NCBI RefSeq assembly: GCF_020982545.1
Contig: NZ_JAJKLK010000008.1
Location: forward strand, 407,529-471,528
DNA length: 64,000 nt
Source of the DNA: Streptomyces sp. MNU76
GTDB lineage: Bacteria > Actinomycetota > Actinomycetes > Streptomycetales > Streptomycetaceae
Direction of reading: 5' to 3'
Shown: positions 26,651-34,800 of the stretch, piece after piece
Numbering within the stretch: the first letter of the stretch is position 1
Layout of the letters: each line of letters begins with the position of its first letter
The notes under the pieces: model-generated
The model's input: only the letters and a program-made list of their open reading frames with translations
Databases searched by the model: none
Told to the model about the DNA's origin: nothing
Position numbers and translations under genes: made by a program

Positions 26651-29600
26651 CGGCTCTCTCCGCGGAGGCGGTCCCCCACCCAGCGGGCGAGGGCGAGGGG
26701 ACTGAGGGCGGCGACCGGCATGCCGGCCGCGACGAGTTGCTGGGCGACGGGCACCGAGTAGCGCGGGGTACCCGTGTCGTCCAGGGCGGCACAGCCCATC
26801 AGGTGCACACCCGAACTCGCGAGGGCCCGGACCTCCCCCAGGAGGCCGCCCAGGGGGTAACCCTCCTCGAAGTCGCTCACCACGACCACGAGGGTCCGGC
26901 TGGGCACGGTCACCAGGGAACGGGCGTGCGCGAGCCCCGCCGCGATGTGCGTGCCGCCGCCGACCCGGACCTCCAGCAGCAGCGACAACGGGTCGTCCAC
27001 CCGGTCGGTCAGGTCGATCACCTCGGTCGAGAACGCCAGGAAGTGCGTCGACAGCGTGGGCACGCCGCCCAGGACGGCCGCGGTCAGCGCCGACCAGATG
27101 ACGGAGGCCTCCATCGACCCGGACACGTCGACGACCAGGATCAGCCGCCAGTCCGCCTCCTTGCGCGACCGGGTGCTGAACACCGGCCGCTCCGGTACGA
27201 CCATGGTCCGGCCGTCCGCCGTACGGTGGGTGCTCGCCAGGTTGGCCCGCAGGGTGCGCGGCAGGTCGAGCCTGCCACCGGGGCGCCGGGTCGGACGCGG
27301 GGTGGCCAGACCGGTGAGCGCGGGGCGCATCCGGGTGGCAAGCTCCTTGGCCAGTTCGTCGACCAGCCGGCGTACCAGCGGGCGCAGCCTGGCCAGTTGC
27401 TGTTCGGGCATGCCGCCCGCGAGGTTCAGCACGGAGGTCAGCAGATCGACCGACGGGCGGACGGCCTTGGGGTCCAACTCGGCCAGTACGTCCGTACGGC
27501 CCCGGTCGGCGGCCCGCGCCAGCACCTCCTCACGGACTTCGGCGCCGAACAGCGCGTCCAACTCCTCGCCCCAATCCCGGGCCGTGGGGAACGACGCCTC
27601 CTGCGAACCGCCCTGACCGGGACCGCCCCGGCCGAGGTCCGAGGAGCCCTCGCCCCGGCCGGCGCCGTACAACTCGTCGAGCGCGTGCGCGTAACGCCGG
27701 GCGTCCTGGGGCAGCTTCTCGCTCTCCCGGCCGAGGAGCAGCCGCCAGCGGTCGGTGGGGGAGAGGTGGAGGGGCGCGACGGACGGTTGAGCGGTGGCGT
27801 GGGGCGCGTCGGCGGCGGTGGCAGGGCGGGTGGCGTCGGCCGTGACGGCCGCGTACGGGGCGCGGGCGCCCACCGTGCCTTCGGTCGTCACGGTGCCTTC
27901 GGTTGCCACCGCGCCGTCAGGCGGGGTCCGCGCGGCGGTGGTGTTGTCGGCAGACCCCGCCGGGGCCGTACCGATCGGCAGCCGGAGGGAGTCGACCGCC
28001 ATCAGGCCCGCCGTGTCCGCCGCCGTCCACAGCGCGAGGAGTTCCGGGGAGGCGGTGAGGGACAGGTCGAGGCGGTCGCCGAGACGTTCGGTGACCGTAC
28101 CGAGCAGACGGTCGCGGCCGGCCGGGGTGAGCGTGTCGAAGCCGCCGCGCAGGGCGGGCAGCCGATCCAGGAAGCCCTGGTCCGTGAGCGTGTCGATCCG
28201 GTCGAGCAGCGGGTCCAGCGCGGTCGGTGCGGACTGGAGCAGCGGCGCGGCGCCGCTGAGCAGACCGCTGAGCCGAAGGGCGAGCGCGCGGCGGCCGTCG
28301 GGCCCGGTGGCCGTGTCGATCCAGCCTGCCGCGCGCGTCCCGACGGTATCGGCGCCGTCGAGGTCGAGCAGCACCCGCGCGGCGAGAGCGGCCCCTTGGA
28401 TCAACGGGGAGCCGGAGCGCGCGAGCGTGCCCAGGGCGTCGTCCATGCGCAGCCCGAGGCGGTGTTCACCGGCCCGGGACGAGAGCGCGACGAGCGCGGC
28501 CGCGTCCTCCGGCTGGTCACTGCCCGCGAGACCGGGCAGCGCGCGGACCGCCGCCTCCAGGAGGTCGACGGCCAACTCGGCCGCCGCCGACCTGCCCTCG
28601 GGCGTGGTGCCGGGCAGGTGGCCCCGCCGCAGCGCCTCCAACAGGTCCAGCCCTTCGAGCAGTTCGGGCAGGGTGGCCGAGGCCGGGAGCACGACGGCCG
28701 CGTCCGCCAGCCGGTCGGCGACCAGCGCGGGCAGGTCGCAGCGGGCCGCCGCCCGAAGCCCGGCGAGGACCAGAGCACAGGTGGGCCCGCCGTGCGCCGA
28801 CTCCCGGCGGAAGGTCTCCCGCAGGGTGCCCTCGGCGGCCAGGGCCGCGGTCACCCCCCGGATCCCGGCCAGGTCGAGCCGGACAGGGACGGCCGGAGTC
28901 CACGACACGCGCCACCGGGTGGTGAGTGCCGTGCCGTCGCCCGTGCCGGTCACCTCCACGGATTCGCCGTAGCCCGCACCGCACACCGCGAGCCGCTGGA
29001 GCAGGATCTCGCGGCGGCCGTCGAGGGCGGAGCGGAGCGGGTCGAGCCGGAGTTCGCGCGAGGCGGGGTCCTCCGGGCCGGGCAGCCGCAGCGCGGCCAC
29101 CTCCGCCTCCACGGACGGGCCCAGACCGGAACGAGGGGTGCCCGGTGCGATCCGGCCCCGATCGGTGCCGACCAGCACCACTTCGAGCGCCCGGGCGAGG
29201 GCCCGGCCCCGGCCGAGCGGCTCGCCCTGGCCCGTCACCGTCGTCAAGGCCTCCAGGACCTCACCCCGGCCGGGGGCCGCGAGCCCCCGGAGACTGGCCA
29301 GGTCGCCCGCCACCCGCAGGGTCTCGGTCGCCTCGCCCGTGCCCGCGGTGTGCCCGGCAGCGCGCAGCTCCCGGCACACATCGGTGATGGCCCGCGAGGC
29401 GGCGCCGTACAGCAGCTCGGGGTCGCCCCCGGCCGTGAACACCGCCTGCTGCCAGCGCGGGTCACGGATGCCCGCCGGATACCCGGAGCGGGAGTCGAGG
29501 AGGTCGAAGGCGTACGGCACGAGCGAGGTGACGACCGGCGGGTGCTCCCCGACGAGGCCCGCTCCGCGGGCCCCGGCCGCGATGCCGTCCGCCCTCGCGG

Positions 29601-30534
29601 CGGACACCGCACCACCCGCACCACCCGCGCCGGCCGTCTCCTCGGCGGTGGGTCCGACCCCTCCGTCCTGCGCGCCGGCCGGGTCGGCGTCCACGAGGGC
29701 CGCGTCCGTCAGCGCCGGGGCGTGGAAGGCGCCGATCACGGCCGCCACCCGGCGCCCACCCGCCGCCGCGCGGGCGATCGTGTCGCGCATGTGCGCCTCC
29801 CGTGCCAGGTCGACCGACGGCACGCCGCCCGCGGTCTGGGCGTCGCTGCGCAACGCCCACCCCACGCCGAGAGCCGCCCGGCGGATCGCCTCGGGCGTAC
29901 AACCGGGAGCGAGCACCTCCACACACCGGTCCCACAGATCGTCACCGTCACGGCCGGTTCCGGCGGCGGTGAGCGCTGCCGCGAAGGCGGTGGGCGAGAC
30001 GAGGGACGCCTTCGGCCCGTCCGCGTCCGTCGCCGGCCGGCCGGTGTCCGGGAAGGGCTCTCCCGTCTCTGCCGCCTGTCGGCCCGTGGCAGGGAGGAGC
30101 TCATCCGTCACCGCCCCCGGTCGGCCCGCGTCCGTCCCCGGTCGGCCCGTGTCCGTCCCCGGACGGTCCGTGCTCCACGCCGGATGGGACATCGGCAGGT
30201 CGCAGCACACCACTTCCTTCCCCCGCTCCCGGGCCCAGCGGAGGGCGGCGAGTTCCGGGGAGAAGTCGGCGAACGGGTAGAAGCCGAGGCGGCCTCCCTC
30301 GCTCGCCCCGGCAAGGGCGACCGGCGCGAGGGTGCCCGGCGCGGCGAGGTGGGGCAGCCAGTGCTGGAAGTCGGCCGGCAGCTCCACGCAGACGACATCC
30401 GCGCCGGACGCGTCCAGCAGGGCGGGCACGGCCGCGGCGAGGGCCGGGCTGTGGTGCCGTACCCCCAGCAGGTACGGCACCGCCGAGTCGGCGAGGACCG
30501 TGACGGCGGCCCTCGGGTCCTGAGTGGTCGTCAC
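26647..30534 (-). CDS. Fused DUF5682 / VWA-domain protein
   Basis: 1,295 aa, GTG start at 30534 overlapping the MoxR stop (GTGA). Residues ~1-880 match the DUF5682 family: VPYLLGVRHHSPALAAAVPA, VVCVELPADFQHWLPHLAAP, AFHAPALTDAALVD and EVVCCDLPMSHPAW. A Thr/Gly-rich linker follows. From ~900 a CoxE-like VWA protein begins (LSPTDRWRLLLGRESEKLPQ), with MIDAS residues in ILVVDVSGSMEASVIWSALT (DxSxS) and VVVVSDFEEGYPLGG. In related loci, as I recall, these are separate proteins; here no stop divides them. VWA proteins act with MoxR ATPases. The DUF5682 activity is unknown. Confidence 0.85.
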   Translation of the reverse strand: MTTTQDPRAAVTVLADSAVPYLLGVRHHSPALAAAVPALLDASGADVVCVELPADFQHWLPHLAAPGTLAPVALAGASEGGRLGFYPFADFSPELAALRWARERGKEVVCCDLPMSHPAWSTDRPGTDTGRPGTDAGRPGAVTDELLPATGRQAAETGEPFPDTGRPATDADGPKASLVSPTAFAAALTAAGTGRDGDDLWDRCVEVLAPGCTPEAIRRAALGVGWALRSDAQTAGGVPSVDLAREAHMRDTIARAAAGGRRVAAVIGAFHAPALTDAALVDADPAGAQDGGVGPTAEETAGAGGAGGAVSAARADGIAAGARGAGLVGEHPPVVTSLVPYAFDLLDSRSGYPAGIRDPRWQQAVFTAGGDPELLYGAASRAITDVCRELRAAGHTAGTGEATETLRVAGDLASLRGLAAPGRGEVLEALTTVTGQGEPLGRGRALARALEVVLVGTDRGRIAPGTPRSGLGPSVEAEVAALRLPGPEDPASRELRLDPLRSALDGRREILLQRLAVCGAGYGESVEVTGTGDGTALTTRWRVSWTPAVPVRLDLAGIRGVTAALAAEGTLRETFRRESAHGGPTCALVLAGLRAAARCDLPALVADRLADAAVVLPASATLPELLEGLDLLEALRRGHLPGTTPEGRSAAAELAVDLLEAAVRALPGLAGSDQPEDAAALVALSSRAGEHRLGLRMDDALGTLARSGSPLIQGAALAARVLLDLDGADTVGTRAAGWIDTATGPDGRRALALRLSGLLSGAAPLLQSAPTALDPLLDRIDTLTDQGFLDRLPALRGGFDTLTPAGRDRLLGTVTERLGDRLDLSLTASPELLALWTAADTAGLMAVDSLRLPIGTAPAGSADNTTAARTPPDGAVATEGTVTTEGTVGARAPYAAVTADATRPATAADAPHATAQPSVAPLHLSPTDRWRLLLGRESEKLPQDARRYAHALDELYGAGRGEGSSDLGRGGPGQGGSQEASFPTARDWGEELDALFGAEVREEVLARAADRGRTDVLAELDPKAVRPSVDLLTSVLNLAGGMPEQQLARLRPLVRRLVDELAKELATRMRPALTGLATPRPTRRPGGRLDLPRTLRANLASTHRTADGRTMVVPERPVFSTRSRKEADWRLILVVDVSGSMEASVIWSALTAAVLGGVPTLSTHFLAFSTEVIDLTDRVDDPLSLLLEVRVGGGTHIAAGLAHARSLVTVPSRTLVVVVSDFEEGYPLGGLLGEVRALASSGVHLMGCAALDDTGTPRYSVPVAQQLVAAGMPVAALSPLALARWVGDRLRGESR
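30115..30177. repeat. 21-bp tandem repeat, about three copies
   Basis: Units start at 30115, 30136 and 30157; the first two differ at one base and the third is degenerate. On the coding (minus) strand they encode DRPGTDTGRPGTDAGRPG in the DUF5682 part, a likely length-variable insert. Confidence 0.7.
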
Positions 30535-31691
30535 CGAAGGTTCTCCCGCAGGTCCCAGAGGCGGCGCCACATCGCCGAGCCGTCCTCGGCGCGACGGCGC
30601 ACCGGGCCGTCCCAGTAGCCGAGCAGCCGGGCGTGGTCGGCCGGGTCGTCCTTGCGGACCACGCCCAGCAGGTGCCCGGGGACGAGGTCGAGCGCGTCCC
30701 CGCCGGGCAGGTACGCGGCGGCCACCCCGAGCGAGGCCGCGACCGACACGGCCTCGGCGGTGGACATCACCGTGCCCGGACGCTCCACGTCCCAGCCCTC
30801 GGCGGAACGCCCCGCACGCAGATCGCGGAAGACGGTGACCAGCACGTCGAGCACCGCGTCGTCCACGCCGAAGGCCGCGCCCGCCCGCTGCACCGCCGCC
30901 TCCGCCTGCCGCCGGACCAGGGCAGTCTCGGCGTCGACGTCGGCGATGGGGTGCACGGTCTCGAAGTTGAAGCGGCGCTTGAGGGCGGCCGACATCTCCG
31001 AGACACCCCGGTCGCGCAGGTTGGCCGTGGCGATGACCGTGAACCCGGGCGCCGCCGCGACCTGGGCGTCGTCCGTGCCGGACAGCTCGGGCACGCTCAC
31101 CCGGCGGTCGGACAGGATCGACACCAGGGCGTCCTGCACCTCCGGCAGACAGCGGGTGATCTCCTCGACCCGCGCCACCCGGCCGGAGCGCATCGCGCCG
31201 AGCACCGGCGAGTCGACCAGCGCCTGCGAGGTGGGGCCCTGAGCGAGCAGCAGGGCGTAGTTCCAGCCGTAGCGGAAGGCGTCCTCGGTCGTGCCGGCGG
31301 TGCCCTGCACGGTGAGCGCGCTGGTGCCGCACACGGCGGCCGACAGCAGCTCGGAGAGCATCGACTTGGCCGTGCCGGGCTCGCCGACGAGCAGCAGGCC
31401 GCGCTCACCGGCGAGGGTGACCACGCACCGTTCGACCAGGGCACGTTCGCCGACGAACTTGGGCGCGATCACCAGCTTGTCCGGCAGCGTCTCGTGCGGC
31501 TTGGCCGGCTTCAGGGCCTCGCCGCCGCTGCCGCAGACGAAGGTGACCACGGAACGCGGGGTCAGGCGCCAGCCGGGCGGCCGCGGACCCTCGTCGTGGG
31601 CGGCGAGGAAGTCGAGTTCGGTGGCGTGGCGCTCCTCGGCGGGCAGGATCTGCCGGGCCGGAAGGGCCGTCGCCGTGTCGGTCGGGGTCAT
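30531..31691 (-). CDS. MoxR-family AAA+ ATPase
   Basis: 386 aa, ATG 31691 after AAGGACGTTC. The N-terminal ~80 residues are specific to this locus type. The AAA+ core has Walker A LLVGEPGTAKSMLSELL, the MoxR helix insert around GTAGTTEDAFRYGWNY, Walker B-like VARVEEITRCLPEVQDALV, sensor 1 FTVIATANLRDRGVSE and arginine region ALKRRFNFE. MoxR ATPases use ATP to remodel or mature partner complexes together with VWA proteins, as encoded by the next gene. Cytosolic. It overlaps the DUF5682-VWA gene by 4 nt, so the two are translationally coupled. Confidence 0.95.
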   Translation of the reverse strand: MTPTDTATALPARQILPAEERHATELDFLAAHDEGPRPPGWRLTPRSVVTFVCGSGGEALKPAKPHETLPDKLVIAPKFVGERALVERCVVTLAGERGLLLVGEPGTAKSMLSELLSAAVCGTSALTVQGTAGTTEDAFRYGWNYALLLAQGPTSQALVDSPVLGAMRSGRVARVEEITRCLPEVQDALVSILSDRRVSVPELSGTDDAQVAAAPGFTVIATANLRDRGVSEMSAALKRRFNFETVHPIADVDAETALVRRQAEAAVQRAGAAFGVDDAVLDVLVTVFRDLRAGRSAEGWDVERPGTVMSTAEAVSVAASLGVAAAYLPGGDALDLVPGHLLGVVRKDDPADHARLLGYWDGPVRRRAEDGSAMWRRLWDLRENLR

Positions 31692-31708
31692 GAACGTCCT
31701 TGCTCAGT

Positions 31709-31740
31709 AGGTAAGTCGGTAAGCAGGTGAGTCGGTAAGT
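31709..31740. repeat. Tandem 16-bp repeat upstream of the MoxR gene
   Basis: AGGTAAGTCGGTAAGC is followed directly by AGGTGAGTCGGTAAGT (14 of 16 identical). On the coding strand this is four 8-mers resembling ACTTACCG, placed 18 nt before the MoxR start. Confidence 0.75.
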
Positions 31741-31803
31741 GCGTGGAAAGGTGCGAGGCGGGGTCAGGCCGGGGCGCCCGGTGGCCGGGCGCCCCGACCC
31801 TGT

Positions 31804-34800
31804 TCAGCGGCGGCGGCCCCGACGCACCTTCAGCTCCTCGAACCGGGGCGCGTCGCCGTCCTGGATCCGTTGCCAGGCCCTGCGGTACAGCGCGGCGGCC
31901 GGTTCGGAGGGCACGATCACGCCGAACGTGGCGTCCTCGTCGGTCATCAGGCCGGCGAACAGCGGCAGCTTCCACCGCTCCAGCGGCAGCCGCGGCGACT
32001 TCGGGTCGACCCAGCCGCCGGGCAGGAAGAGCGAACGCCCGGCCCTGGCACGGGTGGCCTCCACCACCAGCTCGCCCCCGGACAGTTCGGCGCGGGCCGC
32101 CTTGAGCCGAGCCGGCTTCCACCCCGTCCAGCGGGCCGTCATACGGTCCGTCGGGTCGGGCATGGCGAGCAGCATCAGATACAGCGTGGCCGCGTCCTCG
32201 CCGATGCCGTACTCCTTCGCCACCTCGGTCACCAGCTCGGGCACCGAACGGCTCGGGTCCTGCGGCCACCAGGTGCCGTCCTTGCCGCGCTCGCCCGCCA
32301 CCGGGTCGCCCGGGTCGGCCAGCAGGGCGGCGTACGGGGTGGAACGGGCCAGCCGCAGCGCCACCTCGACGGCGTAGGGCCGCTGGTTGTCGATGCGCAG
32401 CGCGGGCAGGTACGGGTCCTCGCCCGCCTCGTCGAGCAGCGCGACCCGGATGCCCGGCGCCGGCTGGTCGTCCTGGGTGGCCAGGATCACGGCGCCGTAC
32501 CGCTCGAAGCCCTCGCCGACCTCGGTCGGGGTGCCCGCGGTCTTCCGGAACTGGGGGAGGCCGATGTACCGCCCGACGTCCAGGACGAGCCCGGGGTGCG
32601 CCAGCCGCTCGCGTACGGCGGTGAGCGCGGTGGGCAGCGCGGCCCGCAGCGGGTCGCCGGCGGGCAGCCGGTGGGCGAGCCAGGCGGCGAGGCCCACCGA
32701 GCCGACGAGGGTGTCGGCGGTGAACCCGACCGCGTCGTCGTCGACGGGCCGGACCTGGTCGCCCCTGACCGCCCATTCCAGGTCCCGGGTGAGGCGGGGT
32801 TCACCGGCCGGGTGGAGCAGCGCGGGCAGGGCGCTGCGGAGCTCCCACCGGGAGTGCTTGACCGCGCGGGTCGCGTCGGCGAGCAGTTCCTCGGGGATCG
32901 CGATCCGCCTGCCCACCTTGCTGTTCCAGACCTCGGCCGCGGCGGCCACGTCGGGCCCCTCGGTCCACAGCCGGGCCGGGTCGGCTGGCAGCAGCGCGGC
33001 CACCACGGCGGCGCGGATCTCGCCGTCGACGCCGCGCAGTTCGTCCTTGGCGACGGCCGCGGGAGCCTGCTTCACACCGATGGCGTCGCGTGCCTCCTTG
33101 GACAGGAACACCCGCTGGTAGACGTCGGCCTGGGGAAGTCCGGCGACGATCAGCCGGGCCATCGTCTCGGTGACACCGGTGCGGCGCGCGAACTCCTCGG
33201 CGGCCTCCGGGAACCAGGGGGCCGGGCCACGCTCGGCCAGCTCCGTGAGGAACGCGCCGAGCCGGGCCGCGTGCGCTTCCCCGGCCAGTCGGCAGGACTC
33301 GCGGAGGGTGTACGGCTCCGGGATCTCGAAGCGTCCCGTCGGGTCGTGGAAGAACCCGGTGAAGACGGCGCCGTCGTCGTTGAGGGAGAGGCGTCCCACG
33401 ACGGCGAGGAAGGCGTCGTCGCCCAGCGGCAGCAGGCCGTTCCACGAGCCGGTGCGCCAGTCGCCCGAGGCGGTGCGCAGTTGATCGGCCTTCAGGCCCA
33501 GGATCACCGCGCGCCACCGCTCGGAGGCGGCACCGATCCCCAGCCCCAGCGTCGCGAACCGGTCGAGCAGGGCACGCAGCGCCTCCCGGTGCTCCTCCGG
33601 GGTGGTGAGGGCCAGGGCCCGGAAGACGATGGCGCTCGTGCGGTCGGCCAGCGACCACAGATCCGGCTGTCCGCTCGGCAGTTCGGTCCCGTCGAGGTGG
33701 AGGCGGACCGCCGCTCCCCTCGGCGCGGTCGTGGCGGGGAGGAGTCCGGCGGCCCTGCTCATCACCCGCAGCGAACGGAAGACGGTGTCGGCCTCCTCGT
33801 CGCGGTTCCACCAGTGGTGGGGCGGCTCGCCGAGGCCGCTCAGGGCGCTCTGCAGGACGGTGTCGGCGGGGCCCGCGGGTCCCTCCAGCTCGTCCACTCC
33901 CTCGTCCAGCGCCCGGGTGAGGCGGGCCGCCGCCGCGTCGAGGACGGCCTGCTGCCCGGCGGCGTGGCGGACGACTCCGGCGATGCCCGCCACGAGGGCG
34001 TCATGGGTGACCGGCAGCAGCGCGCGGATCGCGTCGGAAAGCGTGTCCTTGTCCTCCTGCGCTGCGCCTTGCGCGGCGGCCAGCAGGGCCGTCGAGGTGG
34101 CCGCGTCGATGCGGCGCAGCGCCGCGGAGCCCTCCGGGTCGCGGGGCGTCATGCACTCCCAGAACTGCACCGGGGGCAGCAGCAGCGTGCCCTCTCCGAA
34201 GGCGCCCGGGGTGCGGTCCGTCTTCGCGACGGAGGTGACGACGCCGTCGGTGTCGACGATCTGCAGCTGCCAGCCGTTGCGGACGACGGCACGGGCCCGG
34301 TCGTCGCCCGGGAACACGACCAGCGCGGACGGCCGGCCCTTCCCGGCGGGCAGGGTGACGGTGTGCCCGGCCAGGTCCTGCGTGCGGTAGGCGCCGTCGG
34401 GCAGCCGGACCGTGCGGAGGCCGACCACGCCGTCGACGGGTGCGCAGGCCGGCGCGCGGCCGACGGTCGGGGAGGGACCGAGCCAGCCGCTGTCGTACAC
34501 GCTGCCCTCGGGGGCGTCGCGCAGCGCGTCGGCGAGGAAGGCGGGCATGCTCATCCGCCCGCGCCTGTGCGTCGCCGGGTCGTACTCGTAGAACCCGTGC
34601 GTCTCCCGCTCGCCCTCCGCGTGCCAGACCCAGTACGAGGCGCCGTCGAACAGCAGCCACCGCTCGTCGGGGATCGTGGTGTCCCCGGCGTGCAGCACCC
34701 CCGCGCCGGTGGCCCGGCCGCCGCCCGGCAGGGGCAGGGTGAGCTTCAGGTCGGCCTTGTACCAGTCCATCTCGGTGCTCCGGGTGCCGCCCGGGCCCTC

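Noticed and set aside
30115..30177. Possible CRISPR repeats
   Set aside because: Units are contiguous, in frame and without spacers. This is a coding tandem repeat.
25789..30618. 1,609-codon rightward frame antisense to the SWIM and DUF5682-VWA genes
   Set aside because: Low-complexity Arg/Gly/Ala composition typical of antisense Streptomyces frames. The leftward genes have motifs and overlaps.
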